A stretch of 32,126 nt of DNA from Myxococcaceae bacterium (GCA_019686135.1 JADGHL010000053.1:1-32126); one strand, 5' to 3'; shown: positions 22,842-31,304, counted from the first letter of the stretch. Translations and numbers: made by a program. Notes: generated by a model not told the origin, from the sequence alone.

Positions 22842-25670
22842 TTACGCGCGGCGGCGCCGGAGGAACGGGACCACCGCGAACAGGGCGAGGAGCTCGAGCC
22901 CGGGCACCGACGCGCAGGTGCCTTTCACCGAACCTGCCGAGCCGTTGTCGGACGGAGCCGGGGCTTCGCGGTGCAGGGTGATGCGGCCGCTCACGCTCTC
23001 GCCGTTCATCCCCGTGGCGAGCGCTTCGATGGTGTTGTCGCCCACGGCCAGCGGCACCGTCGCTGCGAAGCCGCCCGCGCCCACCTGCTCCGCGGTGATC
23101 CCGTTCACGGTGACCGACTGCACTTCGAAGCCGCTCACGCTTCCATAGATGGTCACGCTCTCCGCGTTCACCGTGGCGCCGTCCTTCGGATCGATGAACT
23201 CGATCGCCACTTCCGCCGGCTTGGGGTCCTCGCCCTCGGTCATCGGGAGCTGGAGCCTGAGGCGCTCGTCGTCGGGCACGGACACGGTCTCGAGGTGGGT
23301 GAGGAAGCCCGGCGCCTTCGCCTCGAGCAGGTAGTCGCGCGGCACGTCGGTGAGCTCGATGCTGTAGCTGCCGTCCTGGCCCGTCACCGTGGACGCCACC
23401 TCCTCCCGGGTGTTCACGTCCAACAGCCGCACGGTCACGTCCGGAATCCGCGACGCCTCGTCGTCGGCGAGGTGCGCGAAGCCGGCGATGCCCGCGTGGA
23501 AGGTCGCCTCCACCTTGTCCACCGAGGTGTTTCCGGCCTTGTCGGTCGCGGACACCTCGATGGTGTTGAGCCCCGGCGAGAGCTTGATCTGCTGTTCGAA
23601 CTTCCCGTTGACGACGTCGACCTTGGCCGGAGTGCCGCCGTTGATGGAGAGCGTCACCTGGTCAATCGCCCCGCCCTCGTCTGAGGCGTCGCCCTGCAGG
23701 GTGAGGATGGCCACCTCCAGCGAAGCGCCGTCACCCGGGAACGTGATGCCCACCTGCGGCGGGGTGGTGTCCGCCATCGGCGTGCCGGGCTTCAGCTCCA
23801 TCGAGCCCCAGATGATGGTGCCGCTCGAGACGGTGCGGGTGACGCTGGCGTTCTGGTAGCCAGTCTTCTCCGCGGTGATGGTCCAGGTGCCCGGGTTGAG
23901 GTTGAAGCTGTAGACGCCGTCGGTGCCGGTGACCATCGACTGGCTGGTGCCCTGCACCTTCACGGTCACGCCTGCCACGCGGTCGGAGGTGTTGCCGTTC
24001 TGGTAGATGACGCCCTTCACCGTGCCCGGGTTGGAGATCGGGTTGATCTCCATCGATCCCCAGATGGTGGCGCTGGCGGTGACGGTGCGGGTGACCGAGT
24101 TGGAGGAGTAGCCGCTCTTGGTCACCGTGGCCGTATAGGTGCCCGGCGGCAGACTGAAGGTGTACACGCCGGTGCTGCCGGTGGTGACCTGCTGGCCGTT
24201 CACCTTCACCACCGCGCCGGAGACGCGGTTCGAGCTGCTCCCGCCCTCGTAGATGATGCCGGTGAGGGTGCCGTTGTTGGAGACCGGGTTGATCTCCATC
24301 GACCCCCAGATGGTCGTACCCGCGGTGACGGTGCGGGTGACCTGGTTGGAGGTGTAGCCGCTCTTGGTGACCTTGGCGACGTAGGTCCCGGGCGGCAGCG
24401 TGAAGCTGTACTCACCGGTGCTGCCCGTGGTGACCGACTGGCCGTTCGCGGTGACCACCGCGCCGGAGACGCGGTCCGACGTGTTGCCGTTCTTGTAGAT
24501 GACGCCCTTGAGCACGCCGGTGGTGTTGCCCGGGCTGGAGCCCAGCACGAGCCCCATGTACTTGGTCCAGTTCCAGCCGGAGCCCGGGTCCGTGTGACCG
24601 CCGGTGTTGCAGCTCGGCGAGACCTCGCTGTGGCCGATGATGTGCGTGCGGTTCTTGGGGATCCCGTGGCGATCGGCGATCCACCGGGTCAGCTTGGCCG
24701 ACTCGGTGTACATCGCGTTGGTGTACCAGGTGGACGGCGCCGAGACGTACCCCTCGTGCTCGATGCCGATCGACTTCGAGTTGTAACACTGCGCGTGCCA
24801 CGCGGTGTCCGCGTGCTCCACCATCTGGGTGATCTGCCCGTCGGAGGAGCGCACGCAGTAGTGCGCGGAGACGTTCGAGTTCGGGTTGAGGAACCAGGAG
24901 ATTGTCCCCGAATACGACCCCTGCATCGTGTGGATCACGACATACGTGTAGCTGCTGCGGCCGTTGGTGTAGTTCGGCGACGCCTTCCACTGGTACGCGC
25001 CCGGGTACTCCTTCACCGCGTCCTTGTGCTGGGCGACGGGGGCGTGGCGGATCCAGTCGAAGTGGTTGGGCCTGAGGGTGACGGTCCCGTCGTTGCGCTC
25101 GGCGACGAAGCCGCGGTCGATGGTCTGGAACACGTCCGCCGCGTAGTCGGCCCCCTGAAGCGCGGACTCCACGCCCGGAAAGAGCGAGACCGCGTGGAAC
25201 CAGTCGGCGGGATCGTTCGGGTTGAGGTCGCCGTAATCGGAAAAAGACTGGTCGGCGAGCTCACGCAGGAACGCCGCCGCAGCGCGGATGTTGGCGGCAT
25301 CGTCCAGCTTCACGCGGCCCACGTCCACGCCGGCGATCGCCGCGCCGCGCGGGAGCGCCTCCCAGTCCGCGCGATCCACCAGGTTCATCAGCCCGTACCC
25401 GCCGGTGATGGACGCCTTCGGGCCGGGGTTGGAGACGCGGGTCTCGACGTACGCGATCGCCTTGAGGATTTCGATCGGCACCTGGTACTCGCGAGCGGCC
25501 TGCTCGAACGCGTCCTCCAGCTTCGACGTCCCGCGCGCCGGGATCTCGGGCGCGGCGGAAGTGGCGGCCGGCGAACCCACACTGAGCGCGAGGTCGGCCT
25601 CGGTTCCGCAGGCTCCCAGCAACGAGACGGCGAGCGCGACGGCGGCAGTGACGAGGTGGCGGCAATTCAT
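22842..25670 (-). CDS. Lipoprotein lytic transglycosylase / N-acetylmuramoyl-L-alanine amidase with MYXO-CTERM-like tail
   Basis: 942 residues from ATG 25670, with AAGGAG upstream. The lipoprotein signal ends LGAC (C21). Residues ~50-185 resemble a lytic transglycosylase: 'ILKAIAYVETRVSNPG' with candidate E76, and 'GGYGLMNL'. Residues ~240-375 are an Amidase_2 domain with H247 (YVVIHTMQG), E305 (GIEHEGY), H359 and D361 (GGHTDPGSGWNW). Three 82-residue carboxypeptidase-regulatory-like repeats span 387-632. A Bacterial-Ig-like segment (~637-725), another regulatory-like domain (~727-810) and a final Ig-like domain (~820-900) follow. The C-terminus has C919, a hydrophobic segment and RRRR, as in MYXO-CTERM signals. 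It should cut both glycan and peptide-stem bonds of peptidoglycan at the cell surface. Confidence 0.88.
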   Translation of the reverse strand: MNCRHLVTAAVALAVSLLGACGTEADLALSVGSPAATSAAPEIPARGTSKLEDAFEQAAREYQVPIEILKAIAYVETRVSNPGPKASITGGYGLMNLVDRADWEALPRGAAIAGVDVGRVKLDDAANIRAAAAFLRELADQSFSDYGDLNPNDPADWFHAVSLFPGVESALQGADYAADVFQTIDRGFVAERNDGTVTLRPNHFDWIRHAPVAQHKDAVKEYPGAYQWKASPNYTNGRSSYTYVVIHTMQGSYSGTISWFLNPNSNVSAHYCVRSSDGQITQMVEHADTAWHAQCYNSKSIGIEHEGYVSAPSTWYTNAMYTESAKLTRWIADRHGIPKNRTHIIGHSEVSPSCNTGGHTDPGSGWNWTKYMGLVLGSSPGNTTGVLKGVIYKNGNTSDRVSGAVVTANGQSVTTGSTGEYSFTLPPGTYVAKVTKSGYTSNQVTRTVTAGTTIWGSMEINPVSNNGTLTGIIYEGGSSSNRVSGAVVKVNGQQVTTGSTGVYTFSLPPGTYTATVTKSGYSSNSVTRTVTASATIWGSMEINPISNPGTVKGVIYQNGNTSDRVAGVTVKVQGTSQSMVTGTDGVYSFNLNPGTWTITAEKTGYQNASVTRTVSSGTIIWGSMELKPGTPMADTTPPQVGITFPGDGASLEVAILTLQGDASDEGGAIDQVTLSINGGTPAKVDVVNGKFEQQIKLSPGLNTIEVSATDKAGNTSVDKVEATFHAGIAGFAHLADDEASRIPDVTVRLLDVNTREEVASTVTGQDGSYSIELTDVPRDYLLEAKAPGFLTHLETVSVPDDERLRLQLPMTEGEDPKPAEVAIEFIDPKDGATVNAESVTIYGSVSGFEVQSVTVNGITAEQVGAGGFAATVPLAVGDNTIEALATGMNGESVSGRITLHREAPAPSDNGSAGSVKGTCASVPGLELLALFAVVPFLRRRRA
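23775..24512 (-). repeat. Three tandem 246-bp coding repeats in the amidase gene
   Basis: Units lie at 24512-24267, 24266-24021 and 24020-23775, each 82 codons. Each starts with a GVIY/GIIY block, carries a PPGTY- or NPGTW-type strand, and ends with TIWGSMEINP or a variant. Their similarity at the base level points to duplication within the gene. Confidence 0.85.
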
Positions 25671-25846
25671 GAGCTGCTCCTTCGTGCGGGGCTCCCCTTT
25701 TTCGCGCCGAAGGAATTCCATGCGGGGTCGAGCGGCGGCAAACGGGCTGCCACCCGGAAGTCGCCTTCGCGTGACACCGCCTTCGCGTTTGTTGTGGCGG
25801 GTGAGTCGTGAGTGGGCGCTGACGCGCGGCCGGATGGGCGACGGAC

Positions 25847-26086
25847 TTAGCGGGTGCGCCTGGAGGTGCCGAGGATGGTCTTTCGCACTTCGTCCGGGGT
25901 CTGGCCTGCCGAGTCCGCGACCACGCACGAGACCCAGGCGAGATCGGCCAGGCCCTGCAGCACCCTGGCTCGTTCGGCGTCGCTTCCGGAGGCGAGCTTG
26001 TTGGCCGCAGCGGTCACGAAGCTCGAGGCCAATGACTCGAACAGGTAGACGCGGTTCTCGATCGTCTCGGGCTTCTCTTTCGCCAT
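25847..26086 (-). CDS. Small hypothetical protein
   Basis: 79 residues from ATG 26086 (MAKEKPETIENRVYLFESLA); a GTG at 26104 would add six residues. Neither start has a good ribosome site. The protein is predominantly helical with a mid-length Ala-rich helix (ASSFVTAAANKLASG) and one Cys (VSCVVAD). No signal peptide or membrane span is seen, and no family was recognised. The gene lies 24 bases after plsC on the same strand, likely in the same transcript. The codon pattern is like that of its neighbours, which supports it as a real gene. Confidence 0.55.
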   Translation of the reverse strand: MAKEKPETIENRVYLFESLASSFVTAAANKLASGSDAERARVLQGLADLAWVSCVVADSAGQTPDEVRKTILGTSRRTR

Positions 26087-26110
26087 GCGCGCAAGTGTAT
26101 CCACTCGCGC

Positions 26111-26899
26111 TCAGCGCTGGCTGCCTCCGGTGACGCCGGGTTCGGCGAGTGCGGCTTCGAACAGCGCCCGTACCCGTCTCGCGAGCTCGTCCGGATTCTC
26201 GCCGAACTGGGCGGGGGAGATAGGTTCGAGCACTTCCACCTGGATGTCTGAGCGCGCATTCACGAAGGGTCCGTCGCCCCGGATCAGCTGCGCGGTGCCT
26301 TTGAGGACCACCGGCACCACGGGCACGTGTTCCTCCATCGCCAGCGCGAACGCGCCGCGCTTGAAGTCGAGCAGCCCGCGCCCACCGCTGTACGTCCCTT
26401 CGGGGAAGATCAACACCGGCATCCCGCGCCGCAGCCAGTTCCGGCACGCCTCCATCATCCGGCGCGTCGAGCCCGGGCTCCCGCGCTCGAGGCGGACGTA
26501 CTTCGCCATCCGCATCAGCCAGCCGACCACGGGCACCGAGAACAGCGAGGCCTTGGAGACGAACTTGTAGGGGTGGAACAGCCCCATCGCCGCGACCACG
26601 TCCGCCATCGACTGGTGGTTGGCGACCAGGACCGCGGGACCCGGCGGCAGGCGCTCGCGGCCGCGGACCTCCGCCCGCCACAGCGGGGAGGCGCGCAGGT
26701 ACAGGAAGGTCCAGCGGCAGATGAACGCATGAATCGCCCGCCGGTCGCGATCGAACGGCAGGGTGAAGAGGAAGATCAGCGTCCCCAGCAGAAGGCAGAT
26801 GGGCGCGGTGACGGCGAACAGGAGCCAGAACCACGCGGTGGTGATGGCCGCGCCGGGCGTGACGCGCACAGCCGGCTCTTCGGGCGCGGAGGCCTCCAT
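26111..26899 (-). CDS. plsC: 1-acyl-sn-glycerol-3-phosphate acyltransferase (PlsC family)
   Basis: The 262-residue protein has the acyltransferase signature NHQSMAD (H95-x4-D100) after a hydrophobic N-terminal span (~20-48, TTAWFWLLFAVTAPICLLLG), followed by 'FPEGTYSGGRGLLDFKRGAF' and a 'VPVVPVVLKGT' strand. PlsC acylates lysophosphatidic acid at the inner membrane to form phosphatidic acid. Several paralogues are usual in myxobacteria, so lysophospholipid specificity is not certain. The start is ATG 26899, ten bases after the SDR stop, which suggests an operon with lspA and the SDR. Confidence 0.88.
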   Translation of the reverse strand: MEASAPEEPAVRVTPGAAITTAWFWLLFAVTAPICLLLGTLIFLFTLPFDRDRRAIHAFICRWTFLYLRASPLWRAEVRGRERLPPGPAVLVANHQSMADVVAAMGLFHPYKFVSKASLFSVPVVGWLMRMAKYVRLERGSPGSTRRMMEACRNWLRRGMPVLIFPEGTYSGGRGLLDFKRGAFALAMEEHVPVVPVVLKGTAQLIRGDGPFVNARSDIQVEVLEPISPAQFGENPDELARRVRALFEAALAEPGVTGGSQR

Positions 26900-26908
26900 C
26901 TCCGCCGG

Positions 26909-27700
26909 TCAGCGCTTCGGCTCGGAGAGCGACGCCGCCATCCGCATCCCGTACGCGGTCTCCAGGCCGCCGTCGACGACGAGCGTCTGGCCGTTCACGT
27001 ACCGCGACTCGTCGGTACACAGCCACTCGATGGTGGCGGCAATCTCATCCGCCGGCGCGATGTAGCCGCTCGGCACCTGGCTGGCGATGTTCGCCTCGAC
27101 CATGGGCCACGCCTCGCCGATGTAGAAGCGCGACGAGTCGGTGTCGATGTAGCCGGGGTTCACCGCGTTCACGCGGATGCCTTCGCCGGCGAGCTCGTTG
27201 CAGAGGTACTTCACCAGCACCTCCATCGCGCCCTTCATCGCGCCGAGGAAGCCGTGGAACGGGATGGGCATCCGCGAGTCCATCCCGGAGACGGCGACGA
27301 TCTTCCCCTTGCGGCCGGCCATCAACGGCAGACACTGCTGCACGCCGTAGAGGAAGGCCTTCACGGTCACGTTGAAGGTCTTGTCCATCTGGTGGAGCTT
27401 CATCGCCGTCAGCGGCACGAAGGCGGTGGACGCCGCGTTCGCCACGAACACGTCCAGGCCGCCGTGCACCTCCTTGATGCGCGCGAACACCGGGCCGAGG
27501 CTCTCCGGTTCGAGCTGATCCGCCACGAGCGTCGTGCACCGGCGCCCGAGCGCACCGACCTCCTTCTCCAGCGACTGCGCGGCGGCGGCATCCCGCCGGT
27601 ACGTGGAGACGATGTCGAAACCGCGGCGGGCAAGCCTGAGCGAGACAGCGCGGCCGACGCCGCGGGAACCTCCGGTGATCAGCGCAACGGGAGCGGACAT
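26909..27700 (-). CDS. Short-chain dehydrogenase/reductase, FabL-like, catalytic Tyr absent
   Basis: 263 residues from ATG 27700. NAD(P)-binding motif [10 protein letters not shown] (9-18), 'NAAS' (88-91), Ser138 in IVAVSGM, Lys156 in [13 protein letters not shown], and the 'VNPGYIDTD' and '[11 protein letters not shown]' blocks place it in the SDR superfamily, nearest the FabL-type enoyl-ACP reductases. The tyrosine expected four residues before Lys (YxxxK) or seven before it (Y-x6-K of FabI/FabL) is missing: Leu152 and His149 sit there, and no Tyr lies between 138 and 156. Activity is therefore uncertain. It is in an operon-like run with lspA and plsC. An imperfect 41-bp duplication lies in its leader. 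Confidence 0.82.
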   Translation of the reverse strand: MSAPVALITGGSRGVGRAVSLRLARRGFDIVSTYRRDAAAAQSLEKEVGALGRRCTTLVADQLEPESLGPVFARIKEVHGGLDVFVANAASTAFVPLTAMKLHQMDKTFNVTVKAFLYGVQQCLPLMAGRKGKIVAVSGMDSRMPIPFHGFLGAMKGAMEVLVKYLCNELAGEGIRVNAVNPGYIDTDSSRFYIGEAWPMVEANIASQVPSGYIAPADEIAATIEWLCTDESRYVNGQTLVVDGGLETAYGMRMAASLSEPKR

Positions 27701-27709
27701 GGCGCCGTC

Positions 27710-27784
27710 CCATACCACGCGCGGTGTGCGGCCAGGAGACCTCCGCCCGGCCATACCACGCGCCGTGTGCGGCTAGGAGACCTC
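27710..27784. repeat. Imperfect tandem duplication, 34 bp at 41-bp period
   Basis: Copies at 27710-27743 and 27751-27784 differ at 2 of 34 positions. The right copy contains the lspA stop codon and its last codons. The left copy lies in the 72-base gap before the SDR start, where the stop-equivalent triplet reads TGG instead of TAG. A recent local duplication is the simplest explanation. Confidence 0.85.
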
Positions 27785-28330
27785 GGTCGGCGGTGGCGAG
27801 GCGGGCGGCGACGGCGGCGCGGGCGGCTGCGCGGATGTGGCGCGTTCGGGCGGGCGCTTGATTCCGGAAAGGACGAGCAGCGCCGCGCCCCCCATGATCG
27901 CCAGGTCGGCGACGTTGAAGATCCCCGACCGCAACGAGCCGATTCCCAGGTTCATGAAGTCGACCACGCGCCCGTCGTTGACGACCCGGTCGACCCAATT
28001 ACTCAGCCCGCCGCCGACCAGCATCGCCAGCCCCGCGGTGGCCACCGCGTTCAGCTTCGGGCTGACAAAGAGCAGCACCAGCATCGCCAGCAGCAACACA
28101 CCCACGCCGACGGTCAGGACCCAGAACTGCGCGGTGCCGTGCATCCGCCCTCCGAGCCCGAGGAACGCGCCCGGGTTCTCCGCGTACGTGAGCCGGAACA
28201 CATCCGCGAGGAAGGACCGTGTCGGCACCGACTTCAGATGTTCGACGGCGATGTCCTTGGTCAGCCGATCGCACCCCACGCACAACGAGAGGACCGCGGC
28301 AGCTAAGAGAAGACGGTGCAGGCGACGCAT
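27773..28330 (-). CDS. lspA: Lipoprotein signal peptidase (signal peptidase II)
   Basis: The 185-residue protein has the LspA signature: 'YAENPGAFLGLG', 'GGGLSNWVDRV' and 'GRVVDFMNLGIG' with catalytic D124, then 'FNVADLAIMGGAALL' with catalytic D142. Four membrane helices are visible. It cleaves prolipoproteins before the lipidated Cys, which fits the several lipoproteins encoded nearby. The last ~25 residues are Pro/Ala-rich (PPAPPSPPASPPP), beyond the normal end of LspA. The stop codon lies within a local 41-bp tandem duplication, so the tail may have changed recently. The start is ATG 28330. Confidence 0.93.
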   Translation of the reverse strand: MRRLHRLLLAAAVLSLCVGCDRLTKDIAVEHLKSVPTRSFLADVFRLTYAENPGAFLGLGGRMHGTAQFWVLTVGVGVLLLAMLVLLFVSPKLNAVATAGLAMLVGGGLSNWVDRVVNDGRVVDFMNLGIGSLRSGIFNVADLAIMGGAALLVLSGIKRPPERATSAQPPAPPSPPASPPPTEVS

Positions 28331-28495
28331 GCCGCACCCGTATCACGCCGGCCGCGCGCGGGCGATGCGCTCTGCGGAAGGCCTGCTCCCCGGCTCGTCG
28401 AGCCAGCGCGACTGTCTGTTCGCGCGCAGACGCGGGGCGGTGCATTCCCTACACGTGTGGTGGTGACGGGTCGGTTTGAACTACGAGACCCACCG

Positions 28496-29404
28496 ATGCG
28501 AATCGCGATCTCCGGCGGGACGGGGTTTCTGGGGCGGCCACTGGTGCAACGCCTGAGCGCCGCCGGCCACGAGTGCCTGGTGCTCACACGACATCCGCTC
28601 GCGCAGCGTTCGCTTCCGCACGGCGCCACCCCAGTGGAATTCGTCGCCGGACGGCCGCTGCCCGCGGAGCGCATCGCCGGCGCCGAAGCGGTCATCCACC
28701 TCGCGGGCGAAACGGTGGGGGTCCGCTGGAACGACGAGGTGAAGCGGCGGATCCGCGATAGCCGCGTGCAGGGGACGCTGGAGCTGGCGAAGGCGGCGCG
28801 CGAGGCGGGCACGGTCCGGCACTTCATCTCGGCGTCGGCGGTCGGGTTCTACGGGAACGATCGCGGCGCGGAGGCGCTCACGGAGGAGAGCGCGCCGGGA
28901 CACGACTTCCTCGCCGAGGTCTGTCGCGAGTGGGAGGCCGCCGCCCGGACCGCAGCCGAGGGGTCGGATCGGATCCGCGTGGTGACCCCGCGCATCGGCG
29001 TGGTGCTGCACCCGGAAGGTGGTGCGCTCCGGCAGATGCTCACGCCGATCAAACTGGGCGTCGGCGGACGGCTGGGCACTGGCGCGCAGTACGTCAGCTG
29101 GATCCACCGCGAGGACCTGCTCGGCCTGTTCGTCTTCCTCCTCGAGGCGAAGGACCTGCACGGGCCCATCAACGCCACCGCGCCAAAGCCGGTCACCAAC
29201 GCCGAGCTGACCCGGGCGATCGCCCGGAAGCTCCGGCGGCCGGCGATCGTCCCGGTCCCATCGCTCGCGCTCCGCGCGCTGTTCGGCGAGATGGCGGAGA
29301 ACCTGCTCGGCGGCCAGCGCGTCATCCCGCAGCGGGCGCAGGAGGCAGGTTTTACGTTCCGCTTCCCCACCCTCGCCGCCGCGCTGGACGACCTGCTCGG
29401 CTGA
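28496..29404 (+). CDS. TIGR01777-type NAD-dependent epimerase (SDR39U1-like)
   Basis: 302 residues from ATG 28496 (MRIAISGGTGFLGRPLVQRL). Upstream in-frame sequence is not conserved in character and was excluded. Nucleotide motif SGGTGFLG (6-13), 'AVIHLAGETVGVRWNDEVKRRI', 'FISASAVGFYGN', 'RIGVVLHPEGGALRQMLTP' and 'YVSWIHREDLLGLFVF' are typical of the TIGR01777 family, followed by the DUF1731-like C-terminus (NLLGGQRVIPQRAQEAGFTFRFP). The physiological substrate is unknown. The 165 bases shared with divergent lspA hold no clear promoter or RNA gene. Confidence 0.9.
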   Translation: MRIAISGGTGFLGRPLVQRLSAAGHECLVLTRHPLAQRSLPHGATPVEFVAGRPLPAERIAGAEAVIHLAGETVGVRWNDEVKRRIRDSRVQGTLELAKAAREAGTVRHFISASAVGFYGNDRGAEALTEESAPGHDFLAEVCREWEAAARTAAEGSDRIRVVTPRIGVVLHPEGGALRQMLTPIKLGVGGRLGTGAQYVSWIHREDLLGLFVFLLEAKDLHGPINATAPKPVTNAELTRAIARKLRRPAIVPVPSLALRALFGEMAENLLGGQRVIPQRAQEAGFTFRFPTLAAALDDLLG

Positions 29405-29456
29405 ACGCGCTTTGCCGGATCCGCGACCCGGCCGATGCTCAAGTCCGGGAGGGAAG

Positions 29457-30047
29457 ATGATCGTGCGGCGTATTGCGTTGTCTTTGATGCTGATCGTCTG
29501 CCTCGGCGCAACCGGTGTGGCCGAGGCGCGCGTTCGCTCGTCGGAGCTGGCGGTCGGCGGCGGCCTTTTGATCGGCCCCGGAATCGACCTGAACGGTGGG
29601 CCCACTGCGCTCAAGCTCAACTTCCGCGGCTGGCTGACGGCGATGGAGCGGGATCAGCTCGAGCTGGGCCTGGTGCTGCCGTTCGGCCTGGGCTTCTCGG
29701 GACGAAGCCAGGGCAACGTGGACATTTCGACGACCCTCTTCGAGCTCGCACCTTCCGCCCGCGTGCTCGTCGCCCTCAACGAATACGTGCGCCCGTACTT
29801 CGACTTCGGGCCGGGCTTCTCGGTCGCGTCCACCGAGACGGTGGTCCGCATCTTCAACCTGGAGTCCCACGACACCGACTCGCGGACCTCCATTCTGCTC
29901 CGGATCGCTGTAGGGGTGGAGATCCTCCCGCTCCGCAAGCAGGGCCTGGTCCTGATGGTCGAACCCGTGGCGATGAACCTGCGCTTCTTCGGTGGCGCGA
30001 CACAGGCGGAGTACGGGCTTCTGTTCGGCGCCGGTTACCAGCTCTGA
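29457..30047 (+). CDS. Exported beta-rich protein, probable outer-membrane barrel
   Basis: 196 residues from ATG 29457, with GGGAGG about four bases upstream. The signal peptide MIVRRIALSLMLIVCLGATGVAEA has a likely signal-peptidase-I site at AEA. The mature part alternates amphipathic strands (ALKLNFRGWLTA, QLELGLVLPFGLGFSG, YVRPYFDFGPGFSVAS, LVLMVEPVAMNLRFFGG) and ends YGLLFGAGYQL, with terminal aromatic/hydrophobic strands as in small outer-membrane barrels. No family was named with confidence. It lies 52 bases after the epimerase and 45 before the phosphoesterase on the same strand. Confidence 0.7.
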   Translation: MIVRRIALSLMLIVCLGATGVAEARVRSSELAVGGGLLIGPGIDLNGGPTALKLNFRGWLTAMERDQLELGLVLPFGLGFSGRSQGNVDISTTLFELAPSARVLVALNEYVRPYFDFGPGFSVASTETVVRIFNLESHDTDSRTSILLRIAVGVEILPLRKQGLVLMVEPVAMNLRFFGGATQAEYGLLFGAGYQL

Positions 30048-30092
30048 GGGCAGCGCGCCGAAGACGGCGGTGTTATCTCCGGTCCCACCGCC

Positions 30093-31304
30093 ATGGTTCG
30101 CTACATCCCCTTCTTCACCCTCGCCTTCCTCATCCTCGGGGCCGGGCACGTGTACCTGTACCGGCGTCTGGTCCGCGACACCACGCAGGATGTCCGCCTG
30201 AGGCGGTTCGGTCTTCTGGTGACCGTGCTCCTCGCGATGGTGCTCATCGTCGGGCGCATCCTCCAGCGTCTCGCTCCGGGCACCTTCAGCGATGTGGTCG
30301 CCGGAGTCGGCTACGTGTGGATGGGGGTCGCGCTCTTTCTGTTCCTGACTCTGCTGTCCTTCGACGCGGTCAGGGGGGTCCAGCACATCGTCCGCCGCTT
30401 CCCCCGGCAGCGGCCGTCGTCAACGCCTGCCGCGTCCGGTTCCGCCGCGAGCGTGACCGATCCGGTCGATCCGTCGCGGCGTCTGTTCCTCGCGCGCGCG
30501 TCTGCGGGCACGGCCGCGGCCATCGCCAGCAGCGCTTCGGGATACGGCGCCTGGCGCGCGTACCATCCGCCGTCGATCTCCGAGGTCGTCCTCAAGGTGC
30601 CGAAGCTTCCCCGGACGCTGGAGGGCTTCACCATCGTCCAGCTCACCGACATCCACGTGGGCAACCTGATCGAACGCCGCTTCCTCGACGAGCTGGTGCG
30701 CGTGGCCAACTCGGCGAAGCCGGACCTGGTGGCGATCACCGGCGACCTCGTCGATGGCGGCGTGGACGAGCTCGGGCGTTCGGTCGCGGCGCTCCGCGGG
30801 CTGAAGTCGCGCTTCGGCAGCTACTTCGTCACCGGCAACCACGAGTACTACGCGGGCGTCAGGGAGTGGACGGCGTTTCTTCTCAGCGTGGGCGTGCAGG
30901 TGCTGCGCAACCGGCGCGTTCCCATCGGCGATGGCGGCGGCACGTTCGATCTGATTGGCGTGGACGACTGGCGGGGCGGGCGGTTCACCGGCGAGGGCAC
31001 CTATGACCTGGACGCGGCGATCGCCGGAAGGGATCCGGACAAGGCGGCGGTGCTGCTCGCGCACCAGCCCGCCAACTTCGACGTGGCGCGGACGAAGGGC
31101 GTGGACGTCCAGCTCTCCGGCCACACCCACGGCGGTCAGCTCTTCCCGCTGACATTCCTGGTGGGGCTGGGCTGGGAGTACTCCGCCGGTCACTACGAGC
31201 GGGACGGCGCGCACATCTACGTCAGCCGCGGGTGCGGGTTCTGGGGTCCGCCGATGCGCGTAGGCAGCCCGCCGGAGGTGGTGAAGGTCGTCCTCACGAC
31301 CTGA
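30093..31304 (+). CDS. Membrane-anchored metallophosphoesterase with internal twin-Arg motif
   Basis: The 403-residue protein has three hydrophobic spans (~5-22, ~39-56, ~70-90), a basic loop, then SRRLFLAR (128-135) followed by a hydrophobic Ala-rich stretch (~137-150). After that comes a calcineurin-like phosphoesterase domain (~180-400) with LTDIHVG (D186, H188), ITGDLVDGG (D218), TGNHEYY (N249, H250) and LSGHTHGGQLFP. These are the dimetal ligands of YkuE-like enzymes. Substrates of this membrane family vary (UDP-diacylglucosamine-like or unknown). Topology suggests an extracytoplasmic catalytic domain. It is likely co-transcribed with the TetR gene 32 bases downstream. Confidence 0.88.
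   Translation: MVRYIPFFTLAFLILGAGHVYLYRRLVRDTTQDVRLRRFGLLVTVLLAMVLIVGRILQRLAPGTFSDVVAGVGYVWMGVALFLFLTLLSFDAVRGVQHIVRRFPRQRPSSTPAASGSAASVTDPVDPSRRLFLARASAGTAAAIASSASGYGAWRAYHPPSISEVVLKVPKLPRTLEGFTIVQLTDIHVGNLIERRFLDELVRVANSAKPDLVAITGDLVDGGVDELGRSVAALRGLKSRFGSYFVTGNHEYYAGVREWTAFLLSVGVQVLRNRRVPIGDGGGTFDLIGVDDWRGGRFTGEGTYDLDAAIAGRDPDKAAVLLAHQPANFDVARTKGVDVQLSGHTHGGQLFPLTFLVGLGWEYSAGHYERDGAHIYVSRGCGFWGPPMRVGSPPEVVKVVLTT

Noticed and set aside
25671-27026. In-frame upstream extension of the amidase gene through the small gene and plsC
   Set aside because: The frame is open, but the extension is antisense-like or out-of-frame text of plsC and the small gene. A lipoprotein signal peptide with a good ribosome site starts at 25670.
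28440-28495. GGTTTGAACTACGAGACC resembling a tRNA T-arm
   Set aside because: It does not match the GGTTCGAATCC consensus, and no acceptor, D or anticodon stems could be drawn around it.
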